From positions 1 through 27,672 of IMG/VR virus record IMGVR_UViG_3300011126_000115: DNA of 27,672 nucleotides. The stretch is one strand, 5' to 3'. The stretch's first letter is position 1. Each line of letters opens with the position of its first letter. The DNA comes from a virus. A model generated the notes under the pieces. The model worked only from the letters and a program-made list of their open reading frames with translations. It made no database searches and was not told where the DNA came from. Made by a program: the position numbers and the translations under genes. Shown piece by piece: positions 21,901 through 27,672 of the stretch.

Positions 21901-23405
21901 GTCTCGATGGTGTCGAGCTTGGTCCCGTCGACCGAGAGGTCCCGCCCGTCGATGGTCGAGGAGGTCGCTAGCGGACCCGTGAGGGCGCGCGTGCCGTCCG
22001 CGAGGAGGTAGTGGGGGTGGTCGTCGTCGCCGAGCCCTGCGAGGTCGCCGTGGTCGGTCACGCCCTCGGACAAGAAGAGCTTGACGAACGCGGATTCGAT
22101 GGAGGTGAACGTGGTCGCGCTCTTCCGCACGACAATCTTCGCCGCGAGGATGCCGTGCCATCCGTCAATCTGCTCGGGGAGGTCGCCGGGGGGAGTCGCC
22201 GTTTGCGCCTGCGTGCCGGTGTAGTTGCCGCGCCCGTAGATGACGTAGATGTCTTGGTCCCACGGGGAGATGTAGACCCAGTGGACGCCGTAGCGGTTCG
22301 TCGAGAGGGTCGCGAGGGCGCCGGAGCCGTCGTCGTATTGGAGCGCGTCGATGGCGGTGTTCCCGCCCGAGAGGGTCCATCCGCCGACGCCGTCGCGGTA
22401 GAAGTCGAGGAAGGTCGAGGCGACCGAGGTGTCCTCCGCGGTGAAGGTGCCGCGGTTCAAGCCGAGGTAGAACTCGCCCTCGGTGAAGGCGAAGTTGAGG
22501 GTGCCCGTCTCGGAGGGTGCCGCGCCGGATGCGTGGGTCGTGCCGTCGACGTTGTAGAGTCGCCGGTTGACCTCGCGCGCGAGGTTGCTCTCGATGTAGC
22601 GGTAGGGGGTCGGGTGGAGGAAGGTGCCCGCGCGGGAGATGCCCGAGAGGAGGAGGTTCGTGTTCAGGTCCGTCGGGAGGGTGAGGGAGACCGCGACCTC
22701 GGGGGTGCCTGCGTTGTATTCGACGAAGACGTAGTTGATGGCGTTGTCGGTGAGGGCGAGCGAGGCGACCGCGGGCCAGTCGGTCGCGTAGACGCGCGAC
22801 TCGTCGGAGTCGGTTGCGCGGATGAAGCCGGAGCCCGTCGAGACCGCGACGGTGCCGTCGCCGTTATCGGTCACGAGCCCGCCGTGGTTGACGCCCACGC
22901 CGAGGGCGGTGTCGATGACCGCCTGCACGGTGTCATGGTCCGCCGCGCCGAGGGCTGCGATGTCGACCTGCGTTGCGTCGTAGTCGCCCGAGGTCGCCAC
23001 GACGTCGCCGATGCGCCCGAAGACGGAGGTCACGACCGCCGTGCCGATGGGGAGCCATACGGCTGCGCCTGCGGTCGCGTCGATGAGGACGAACGCGGAG
23101 GGGACGGTGTCGGTGTGAATCCAAAAGTCGCCGACGGAGTGCCCGTCGAGTTCGTCGTCGCCGACGGTGGGGGCGGTGCCCGAGGTGGTGACGGTTGTCA
23201 CGTTGCCGAGTTGGACCCATGTGGGGGTTGACACGTCCGCGAGGATGTGGTAGGAGTCCGCGTCGAGTTGATGCGCGAGCCGCCCGCCGTCGACCGAGGT
23301 CAAGGTGAGGGCGAGCCTCGCCGTCTCGTCCGCTACGGTCCATCGGACGAGGGAGCCGATGTCGGCGCCTGTTAGCAGGCTATGTCGTCGAGTGCCAAGT
23401 GCCAT
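18948..23405 (-). CDS. Large tail fibre protein with repeats and Asp-box propeller, 1485 aa
   Basis: The start MALGTRRHSLLTGADIGSLV overlaps the previous stop as TAATG; sequence upstream in frame is shadow. Residues about 1 to 450 are a mixed beta region. At about 500 to 615 there are three tandem repeats of 35 to 37 residues of the form ATADQTGAEIKVAYE...NAYTDAEKTKLGTIE, a shaft motif of phage fibres. Two further 46-residue repeats (TVTGNPHAVTK.EVGLG.ADD, TSDA.KP.STA.QTALDLK) are the common phage fibre repeat. From about residue 1140 the end is beta-rich with Asp-boxes (STDGKTWN, STNGGVTWY) like a sialidase-type propeller, the likely receptor-binding tip. It lies between neck and sheath genes. 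Confidence 0.88.
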   Translation of the reverse strand: MALGTRRHSLLTGADIGSLVRWTVADETARLALTLTSVDGGRLAHQLDADSYHILADVSTPTWVQLGNVTTVTTSGTAPTVGDDELDGHSVGDFWIHTDTVPSAFVLIDATAGAAVWLPIGTAVVTSVFGRIGDVVATSGDYDATQVDIAALGAADHDTVQAVIDTALGVGVNHGGLVTDNGDGTVAVSTGSGFIRATDSDESRVYATDWPAVASLALTDNAINYVFVEYNAGTPEVAVSLTLPTDLNTNLLLSGISRAGTFLHPTPYRYIESNLAREVNRRLYNVDGTTHASGAAPSETGTLNFAFTEGEFYLGLNRGTFTAEDTSVASTFLDFYRDGVGGWTLSGGNTAIDALQYDDGSGALATLSTNRYGVHWVYISPWDQDIYVIYGRGNYTGTQAQTATPPGDLPEQIDGWHGILAAKIVVRKSATTFTSIESAFVKLFLSEGVTDHGDLAGLGDDDHPHYLLADGTRALTGPLATSSTIDGRDLSVDGTKLDTIETSATADQTGAEIKALYEVEPNAYTDTKNTKLAGIETAATADQTGAEIKVAYEAELDTNAYTDAEKTKLGTIEDSATADQTGAEIKVAYEGEADTNAYTDAEKAKLGGIEALADVTDTANVTAAGALMDSEVDADLKTFALPASTTISAFGATLVDDATAALARTTLGAASQAEATLNSDHRTTVTGNPHAVTKSEVGLGSADDTSDADKPVSTAQQTALDLKEDAANKGIAGGYASLDGSGLLPSSQLPVSALEFKGGYNATPNSPSLALPYAGASGDTYSVTTAGTQDLGGADGSTDYAKNDRLLYDGSDWVHEENTDEVGGAGDAHAAGDGSDHADVAANTAANALDLTHRGTVTGNPHAVTKAEVGLGNADDTSDAAKPISTATQTALDLKGEAAAVGLNTTHRTSAGTDHADVVTNTARAALSGSGDPGVSTGNGKLVGHVYIDTTGDKAWTLVDATTDANVWTLAGGITDHGALGGLADDDHTRYVDKDGTRQQDAAFFAERAANVNTPIAGSCELWAQAAIVASPIWTDDLDIDWYVLRSQSPTNYAIPTWNVSGTGYYMNTNTDFLYISGELSLSNATAAVRMKERATGPTSTAGEGKDWVLNNAPSDRMHTDDTGAMQNLSEASRLSGSDAAHAMARVYEVNNGPITSYSASDTNMNIGWDRNAKRYYMSWYDVSLGDIFASTSTDGKTWNAKTNVRTTGTVGAQGGWAASDEEVLFVNGTNVYRSTNLSTLSFSTHTFNSIATCTGIIFDAIHGKFIACGYSAGTVPKLEYSTNGGVTWYVYSTYPLSGDYPVDIAHDHTRGYTAVVCGTYDQKFYFTTNSTTWSYHTPTELGTDELERIFYCEHLDCWMGLDDNATPNLWMNERGSSYTGTFYNKQDCHWLIAGDECAFQSNLAAVTANQVWYSIHESGKTTTEWCRNHCSYTYGGTGPHASMDGFLTTGPKMTITPGGGAICYPKYGTGDMMYYRWAPLENYL
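20725..20854 (-). repeat. Tail fibre repeat, copy 2 of 2
   Basis: This encodes TVTGNPHAVTKAEVGLGNAD then DTSDAAKPISTATQTALDLK, about 43 residues. It is the same repeat as the copy at about 21237-21366. It is the widespread phage fibre shaft repeat, not a separate element. Confidence 0.75.
21237..21366 (-). repeat. Tail fibre repeat, copy 1 of 2
   Basis: This encodes TVTGNPHAVTKSEVGLGSAD then DTSDADKPVSTAQQTALDLK. Together with the copy at 20725-20854 it forms part of the fibre shaft. Confidence 0.75.
21570..21898 (-). repeat. Three tandem 105 to 111-base repeats within the tail fibre gene
   Basis: Each encodes ATADQTGAEIK.(A/L)YE.E..NAYTD.(E/N)K(T/A)KL..IE, 35 to 37 residues. They form the coiled shaft section of the fibre. 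The near-identical DNA of units 2 and 3 (period 111) suggests recent duplication or recombination. Confidence 0.75.
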
Positions 23406-23974
23406 TAGCTCGTGATTTCCTCGTCGAGTTCGGTGCCGTCGTAGGTGAGGTCGAACTCGGAGTCGATGCCCCCGGTGTAGTTGACGTTCTTGATGTAGCT
23501 TCCGTCGTGGAGGGGGTCGGCGAAGGACGCGCGCAGTGAGATGGTGAGGGGGAGGTCCACGCGGGAGACCATACGCCCGGACCACTCGTAGTCGGAGTCG
23601 GCGAGGTCGCCCGTGTCGACGAGGGCGAGGTCCGCCGCTCGGAGGAGGTCGAAGGAGGTGGTCGAGTGCGCGAGGGTGCGGAACTCTTCCGCGTACTGAC
23701 GCGCGGAGCCGCCGAGCCGTTGGTCGAACGTGATGAAGGAGACCTGCACGGGGAGCAGTCGAACGCCTACCACACGCACGGAGGTCGTGTCGGGGCCTGC
23801 GCCGTCGTAGGTTTGGATTCGCTCGTCGTGCCCTAGCTTCGACATGTTCTCCGCCTGCGCGAGGATGAAGGCGCCCATGTGGAGCTTCTGCGGTTCGCGC
23901 TCCCACTCGACGGGGAGACTCGAAGCCGATTCAATCCAAGCGGTGAGGGCGGTTTGTACGGTGGTTAGATTCAT
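23405..23974 (-). CDS. Neck/tail terminator gp12-like protein, second paralogue, 189 aa
   Basis: The start MNLTTVQTALTAWIESASSL at 23974 overlaps the stop of the first paralogue as ATGA. The protein is similar to its neighbour over almost the full length: LPVEWEREPQKLHMGAFILA, KLGHDERIQTYDGAGPDTTS, SFITFDQRLGGSARQYAEEF, DYEWSGRMVSRVDLPLTISL and ASFADPLHDGSYI are shared with few changes. The family is the neck terminator/gp12-like proteins that cap tail or connector. The C-terminus differs (NVNYTGGIDSEFDLTYDGTE), so it may bind another partner. It is the gene before the fibre. Confidence 0.75.
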   Translation of the reverse strand: MNLTTVQTALTAWIESASSLPVEWEREPQKLHMGAFILAQAENMSKLGHDERIQTYDGAGPDTTSVRVVGVRLLPVQVSFITFDQRLGGSARQYAEEFRTLAHSTTSFDLLRAADLALVDTGDLADSDYEWSGRMVSRVDLPLTISLRASFADPLHDGSYIKNVNYTGGIDSEFDLTYDGTELDEEITS

Positions 23975-24546
23975 TCGGGGACCAAGTTGTCGGAGTTGAT
24001 GTCGAGGACGGGGACGCCGTATTCGTCGACGATGATTTCCTCGGCTTGTGGTTCGGTCACGGTGCCGATGTAGGAGCCGTCGTGCAAGGGGTCGGCGAAG
24101 GATGCGCGGAGCCCGAGGGTGGTCGAGAGTTCGACCTGCGAGACCATGCGACCGGACCACTCGTAGTCCGCCTCGACGAGGTCGGAGGTGTCGATGAGGG
24201 CGAGGTCGGAGGTGCGGAGGTAGTCGAAGGAGGAGGTCCAGTGCGCCCGCGCGCGGAAGTTCTCGGCGTACTGCCGAGCCGAGCCGCCGAGCCGTTGGTC
24301 GAACGAACGGAAGGATAGGCGGAGCGTCATGCGACGCACGCCCACGACTCGGACGGTGGTGTTATCGCCATCGTCGCCGTATGTTTGGATTCGCTCGTCG
24401 TGCCCGAGCTTGACGATGGGGCCAAGGTATGCTAGCACGAAGGGTCCGGTATGGAGTTTTTGAGGCATCCGTCCCCACTCGACGGGGAGCCCTGAGAAGG
24501 TCTCGACCCATGATGTGAGTGCGGTTTGTATGGTGCCGAGGTTCAC
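23971..24546 (-). CDS. Neck/tail terminator gp12-like protein, first paralogue, 191 aa
   Basis: This protein is probably part of the neck ring linking head and tail. The sequence contains LPVEWGRMPQKLHTGPFVLA, KLGHDERIQTYGDDGDNTTV, DQRLGGSARQYAENFRARAH and LRASFADPLHDGSYIGTVTE. That matches, from memory, the phage neck terminator gp12-like domain. The start overlaps the gp10-like gene as ATGA. Its C-terminal tail (EEIIVDEYGVPVLDINSDNL) differs from the following paralogue, while the rest aligns well, so the pair arose by tandem duplication. Confidence 0.76.
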   Translation of the reverse strand: MNLGTIQTALTSWVETFSGLPVEWGRMPQKLHTGPFVLAYLGPIVKLGHDERIQTYGDDGDNTTVRVVGVRRMTLRLSFRSFDQRLGGSARQYAENFRARAHWTSSFDYLRTSDLALIDTSDLVEADYEWSGRMVSQVELSTTLGLRASFADPLHDGSYIGTVTEPQAEEIIVDEYGVPVLDINSDNLVPE

Positions 24547-25019
24547 TTCTTCCGCCCAACTTCGTAGACGATAGCCGCGAGCATCGTCGCGGTGTCGATG
24601 AGGGGGATGTCGGAGCCCTTCGCCGCGATGGTCGACTCCGCGTTCGGCGGGGGGATGCGCGACATGATTCGCTTGATGACCGAGTTCCGGTAGACGACGC
24701 CGCGCTTCGAGAGGGCGACCTTCATGCTCTCGGACGACATGAGAACACGCAGGACGTCGGTCTCCATGTTCTTCGCGATGAGGTCGATGTTCCCCGCTAC
24801 CCAGTCATGAACGAACGACCGCGCGGGGGCGGTCATCGTGCCGTACTCGTTGAAGAAGGCGATGTCGCCGATGGTGCGCTCGTTCGAGTTCGGGTGCTCG
24901 GGGGCGCCGCTCTTCTCGGTGATGCCGAGCTTCATCTCCGTCTCGGCGATGTCGATGAGCTTGCGGTTCATCCCACGCCCCCACTTCTCGACGACCTTGT
25001 AGGTGGCTCCGACCGCCAC
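24543..25019 (-). CDS. Head-tail connector/minor head protein, HK97 gp10-like, 158 aa
   Basis: The motif IGDIAFFNEYGTMTAPARSF followed by VHDWVAG is typical of HK97 gp10-like and virion morphogenesis proteins, which contain A..NEyGt...PaRpF. An N-terminal helix (RKLIDIAETEMKLGI) and a C-terminal section (NSVIKRIMSRIPPPNAESTI, DIPLIDTATMLAAIVYEV) also fit, as these end with LidTg.L..si.yev. It completes the connector so that head and tail can join. It lies between the DUF4054 gene (TAGTG-type overlap at 25019) and the neck terminator. Confidence 0.82.
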   Translation of the reverse strand: MAVGATYKVVEKWGRGMNRKLIDIAETEMKLGITEKSGAPEHPNSNERTIGDIAFFNEYGTMTAPARSFVHDWVAGNIDLIAKNMETDVLRVLMSSESMKVALSKRGVVYRNSVIKRIMSRIPPPNAESTIAAKGSDIPLIDTATMLAAIVYEVGRKK

Positions 25020-25321
25020 TAGAGAAGCATCCCGCGCCTAGCTACTAGGGGGAGGATGTTCTGCTCGAAGGCTACGGAGTAGACGGATTCGCCGTCGCCC
25101 GAGGTGAGTTGTAGTTGCTTGCCGTAGGGGGAGAGTGCAAGGAGGTGCGCCGCCTTGTAGCCGACCGCCACGTTGTAGAGTGCGTTGCCCGCCGACTCGC
25201 CGAACGCGAGTTCGTCTAGCATGGCTTCCGCCTCGGCGAGCTTGACGTCGATGTAGGCTTCCGTCATCTCGGAGAACTCGGGAAAGTCGAGGATGAACTC
25301 CGCGTAGAGGGGGGCCGCCAT
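25019..25321 (-). CDS. DUF4054-like head-completion protein, 100 aa
   Basis: The pattern FILDFPEFSEMTEAYIDVKL then AEAEAMLDELAFGESAGNAL and VGYKAAHLLALSPYGKQL (F...FPeF......i...l..A......w.......A....aaHlla) is typical of DUF4054, a small connector/neck protein family related to HK97 gp6. It ends in ILPLVARRGMLL. The ATG overlaps the preceding stop as TAATG. Full length for the family. Confidence 0.83.
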   Translation of the reverse strand: MAAPLYAEFILDFPEFSEMTEAYIDVKLAEAEAMLDELAFGESAGNALYNVAVGYKAAHLLALSPYGKQLQLTSGDGESVYSVAFEQNILPLVARRGMLL

Positions 25322-25776
25322 TATGCCGCCGTGTGAACGATTGCGAGGACGGTGGTGTAGGCTACTTCGGCTGCGCCGATGGTGAGGTCGATGGTCTCGC
25401 CGGTCGGGTCCGCGTCGAGGGAGAGTTCGAAGACCGTGACGAGGGTCGTGGTCGCGAGGGCGAGGATGGCGTCGCTCATCACGCTAGCGTCGACGTCTGC
25501 GCCGAGGGCGAGCCCGTTGACGTAGGGACGCACGATAGCCTCGACCATAGCTTCGGTCGTAGTGCCCGTGGTGGTGATGGCGAAGGTCACTAGCTTCTCG
25601 GTGTTATCCGGGTTTGCGCGCGTGGCTGCTTCGGCGGTGCTTGCGCCCGCGGCTTTGAGGGTGTCGTAGAAGGCGACCTCGGTGGCGACGCTCGCGGAGT
25701 GCGATGCGTTTTGTAGTGCTTTGAGGTCGGCGTTCGAGTCGACGACGTAGACTGCGGTGGGGGTAGCAAATGCCAT
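25321..25776 (-). CDS. Hypothetical head-region protein, 151 aa
   Basis: The family is not recognised. The start is MAFATPTAVYVVDSNADLKA. It is an Ala/Thr-rich protein with helical parts (SVATEVAFYDTLKAAGASTA) and beta-rich parts (TEKLVTFAITTTGTTTEAMV, TTTLVTVFELSLDADPTGE). There is no membrane segment or signal peptide. AGGAG lies 9 bases before the ATG. It is the first gene after the terminator behind the major capsid gene and is coupled to the DUF4054 gene. It is a likely minor virion or head-decoration protein. Confidence 0.68.
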   Translation of the reverse strand: MAFATPTAVYVVDSNADLKALQNASHSASVATEVAFYDTLKAAGASTAEAATRANPDNTEKLVTFAITTTGTTTEAMVEAIVRPYVNGLALGADVDASVMSDAILALATTTLVTVFELSLDADPTGETIDLTIGAAEVAYTTVLAIVHTAA

Positions 25777-25858
25777 GAGGGAGAACTCCTAAAGTTGGGG
25801 GTGTGTTGGTTGTGGGGGTTGGACCTTTTCAGGGTCGCCCGGAGAACCGAGCAAGCCT

Positions 25859-25915
25859 AAAAAAGTGAAGAACGACGCGACGGAAGGACACACAAAAACC
25901 ATCGCGCCGCTCTTC
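25859..25915 (-). terminator. Strong intrinsic terminator after the major capsid gene
   Basis: In minus-strand RNA the sequence has a 17-bp stem, GAAGAGCGGCGCGAUGG with CCGUCGCGUCGUUCUUC, all 17 positions paired (three G-U), around a 15-base loop UUUUUGUGUGUCCUU. It is followed by AC and six U residues (complement of 25859-25864). It starts 15 bases past the capsid stop. It would lower transcription of downstream neck and tail genes relative to capsid. The gap 25777-25930 otherwise holds no gene. Confidence 0.9.
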
Positions 25916-25930
25916 AACTAGGAGAAGATG

Positions 25931-26914
25931 TTACGCGATTGTGATTTGACCGTAGGCCATCGCGAGGGGGTAACGGACGACGGTTCCGAAGGACGAGCCG
26001 CGAGCCTGCACGGAGTACGTGAAGCCCTTCTTGTCGGCTGCTGCCTCTTCGTACATCACGGGGAGGATGTGCTCGGCGACTGCGGAACTACGTTCCCAAC
26101 AGATAGCCAAGTCGACGCCCGCGGTGCCCGCTGCGGTGAGCGAGGTCATGCGCGAGACGCTAACGCCGGGCGAGTTCTTGCGGAAGGCTTCGAGAACGCT
26201 CTCGGCGGTTCCGTCTGCAAGACGGGTCGCGTTGATTTTGTTCCAAACGAAGGTGCTCACGAGCAACTCGGTCGGGGTGTGAAGAGCGGACGACTGGTTG
26301 ATGACCTTCTCGACCATGTCGACGAGGCACGAGTACATCGCCGCGGGGGTGATGGTGGTCCAGTCGGCATCGGTGAGGGTGGCGTCGGCCACGTTCGCGT
26401 CATTGGTGAATCCAGTGACGACGCCCGTGTCGGCGGTTCCCGAGATGGCGTGGTTGTTCAACGCCTGCGCGATTGCGCGGGCTGCCGAGCGTGCCTTGCT
26501 CGCGGTGAGGTCGAAGCCTGCACTCGCGCGCTCACGCTGTAGCACGTTGTATTTGTAGCCTGCGCCGAACTCGGTGAGTTCCTGCGAGACCTTCGCCGTG
26601 CTTGCGTCCACTGCGGGCGCGTCGGTTGCGTCGGGTCGCATCACTGCGGCGACGCCGGTCTTCGTCTCGACGAGGTAGCTGTAAGTCTGCACTGCGCGGT
26701 CAAAGCTACGGGTCGGGATGGTCGAAAGACCTTCGAGGTTCTCGGAGAACAACTCGTTGTAGATGACCTGCTCGATGGCTTCGAGTGAGCCGCGCGCGTG
26801 CACGACCTCCCCTGCATCGGCACGCAGGCCGGTGGTGGCGCAGAGTTCGCGCAGTTTGCTGTCCACGCGCGCGCTTGCGGCGGTGGCGTATGCTGATTTG
26901 ATGAGCTTGTTCAT
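25931..26914 (-). CDS. Major capsid protein, DUF2184-like, 327 aa
   Basis: This is the main shell protein. It begins MNKLIKSAYATAASARVDSK. A helical N-terminal part with EAIEQVIYNELFSENLEGLS and IPTRSFDRAVQTYSYLV fits an N-arm and E-loop. The segment ALNNHAISGTADTGVVTGFT and the end WERSSAVAEHILPVMYEEAA followed by GSSFGTVVRYPLAMAYGQI match, from memory, the DUF2184 major capsid family (HK97 fold), whose members are usually 300 to 340 residues. AAGGTAGCATC is the ribosome site. The gene follows the decoration gene and is followed by a strong terminator, typical of a highly expressed capsid gene. Confidence 0.84.
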   Translation of the reverse strand: MNKLIKSAYATAASARVDSKLRELCATTGLRADAGEVVHARGSLEAIEQVIYNELFSENLEGLSTIPTRSFDRAVQTYSYLVETKTGVAAVMRPDATDAPAVDASTAKVSQELTEFGAGYKYNVLQRERASAGFDLTASKARSAARAIAQALNNHAISGTADTGVVTGFTNDANVADATLTDADWTTITPAAMYSCLVDMVEKVINQSSALHTPTELLVSTFVWNKINATRLADGTAESVLEAFRKNSPGVSVSRMTSLTAAGTAGVDLAICWERSSAVAEHILPVMYEEAAADKKGFTYSVQARGSSFGTVVRYPLAMAYGQITIA

Positions 26915-26923
26915 GATGCTACC

Positions 26924-27403
26924 TTATGCCGAAGTCACGACGGTGGTGAAGGGACCGTTCAAGCGCACTCGAACGACTTCAGCGCCGCTCGATGCGTCCA
27001 AGAAGGCCGCGTTGTAAAGTTGGACGCCCGTGGTGCCCGAGAAGGCGCCAGTCGTGGCGGTCACGAAGACCGGACCGTTCGCCTTGACTGCTTCGGTCAC
27101 GTAGACGAAGATGTCGCCCTTGACGCAAATGCGGACGTTGTCGCCGTCGGCGTAGTTCGCCGAGTCGCGATAGGCGTCTAGCACTGAGACCCCGATGGGG
27201 AAGTGCAAGGCGCCGTTGATGTCGTCGGCTGCGTCGGGAAGACGCACGGTGGTCGTCGGGTTAGTGTCGCCAGGAGTGACGCAAATGCCCGGTGCGATGG
27301 CTTCCTCGGCAAGTCGGCTTGTGAACGATGCGCCTTCGGTGGTCGCCATCTGTCCAGCAAGGCCGACCGCGGGGGACGCGCTGATGCTAGTTTGAACTGC
27401 CAT
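26924..27403 (-). CDS. Capsid decoration/structural cement protein, DUF2190-like, 159 aa
   Basis: The start MAVQTSISASPAVGLAGQMA is typical of the structural cement proteins that bind capsid surfaces (a start of the form ....S...A..GL.G..a). A beta-rich body follows (TSRLAEEAIAPGICVTPGDT, DGDNVRICVKGDIFVYVTEA, NGPVFVTATTGAFSGTTG) with C-terminal VVRVRLNGPF. There is no signal peptide. TAGGAATATATC precedes the ATG. It lies directly upstream of the major capsid gene, the usual place. Confidence 0.78.
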   Translation of the reverse strand: MAVQTSISASPAVGLAGQMATTEGASFTSRLAEEAIAPGICVTPGDTNPTTTVRLPDAADDINGALHFPIGVSVLDAYRDSANYADGDNVRICVKGDIFVYVTEAVKANGPVFVTATTGAFSGTTGVQLYNAAFLDASSGAEVVRVRLNGPFTTVVTSA

Positions 27404-27515
27404 GATATATTCCTATGGTAGTGGGGGTGGAGGTTGTTGGTCGACGGCGAAGGTGCCGTTGAACTCGGTGGAGGATTCGTTTCGGGAGGTCGTCGCGAGA
27501 CGGTCCTCGGAAGGG

Positions 27516-27672
27516 TTAGTCGGGCTCGGATGCGAGCAGACGTTCGGCGAAGGTGTCGGGGGCTGCGGGGGTGGCTGCGGGCTTCGCCTTCACGACCTCG
27601 ACGAGCTTGGGCTCGGGGGGTGGCTCCGCGACCTTCTCGGCGAGCTTCTCGACGACCGCGGTGAGGGCTGCG
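27516..27672 (-). CDS. C-terminal end of probable protease/scaffold gene (partial)
   Basis: The reading frame enters from the right edge and ends at TAA 27518-27516. The 51 visible residues include VVEKLAEKVAEPPPEPKLVE and PAATPAAPDTFAERLLASEP. This charged, Pro/Ala-rich helical end is typical of a scaffold domain or the tail of a capsid maturation protease, and the position just before decoration and capsid genes supports that. No catalytic residue is visible in this portion. The following gap (27404-27515) shows no gene or clear hairpin. Confidence 0.6.
   Translation of the reverse strand, partial: AALTAVVEKLAEKVAEPPPEPKLVEVVKAKPAATPAAPDTFAERLLASEPD

Noticed and set aside
20590-22161. 523-codon minus-strand frame inside the tail fibre gene
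   Set aside because: It is extremely Arg/His-rich, overlaps the fibre in another frame, and mirrors the fibre repeats. It is a shadow frame.
18948-23405. Diversity-generating retroelement target in the fibre tip
   Set aside because: No reverse transcriptase and no template repeat were found in the window, and the fibre end is propeller-like rather than a C-type lectin fold.
25801-25903. 37-codon frame (MVFVCPSVASFFTF...) in the gap after the capsid gene
   Set aside because: It coincides with the terminator stem-loop and U tract, and has no ribosome site.

Overview
The window is most of the structural half and part of the early half of a tailed bacteriophage (or prophage) genome with a contractile tail, that is, a myovirus of class Caudoviricetes. 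It is GC-rich (my impression is about 60 percent, with strongly G/C-ending codons). Every gene I can support lies on the minus strand, so the map reads from high to low coordinate. I saw no tRNA, rRNA, integrase, transposase, CRISPR array or bacterial housekeeping gene. The sequence does not identify the host.

Head and neck (27672 to about 23400): the end of a probable protease/scaffold gene, a capsid decoration protein, a DUF2184-type major capsid protein followed by a strong intrinsic terminator, an unknown protein, a DUF4054 head-completion protein, an HK97 gp10-like protein, and two tandem paralogues of a gp12-like neck/tail terminator. Tail (23405 to about 6580): a 1485-residue tail fibre, a small unknown protein, a DUF3383 sheath and a DUF3277 tube. 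After these comes a 290-base non-coding region with 36-bp tandem repeats and a long inverted repeat. The tail then continues with a tail assembly chaperone carrying a canonical -1 slippery heptamer, a short tape measure, and a baseplate set (Dit-like, plug, hub, spike, DUF6948-like, unknown, gp25-like, J-like, DUF2612-like). It ends with a double receptor-binding protein built from two tandem propeller modules.

Lysis/accessory block (about 6580 to 4200): small helical and membrane proteins, an exported trypsin-like serine protease with an intact catalytic triad, a beta-rich unknown, a holin-like protein, a lipoprotein and a small hydrophobic protein. No recognisable endolysin is present. The block ends in two or three hairpins, two of them followed by U tracts, which I read as the late-operon terminator. 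Beyond it (about 4030 to 1) lies an early-type operon of small unknown genes with two TTGACA-containing promoter candidates and G/C hairpins in the gaps. It leads into a terminase small subunit and the first nine codons of the next gene, presumably the large terminase. Portal and most of the packaging genes must lie outside the window, so the map is probably circularly permuted.

Four genes (3614-3860, 6583-8904, 12413-13251, and the chaperone extension at 15543-15763) have a frame break next to a homopolymer or short repeat, with a clearly natural protein continuing in another frame. Several independent breaks suggest residual indel errors in the sequence, although the chaperone also has a genuine programmed frameshift site. 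The most interesting items are the repeat/inverted-repeat region at 16126-16389, the lysis block with a secreted protease and no endolysin, the chaperone frameshift, the duplicated neck gene, and the three Asp-box propeller adhesin modules.
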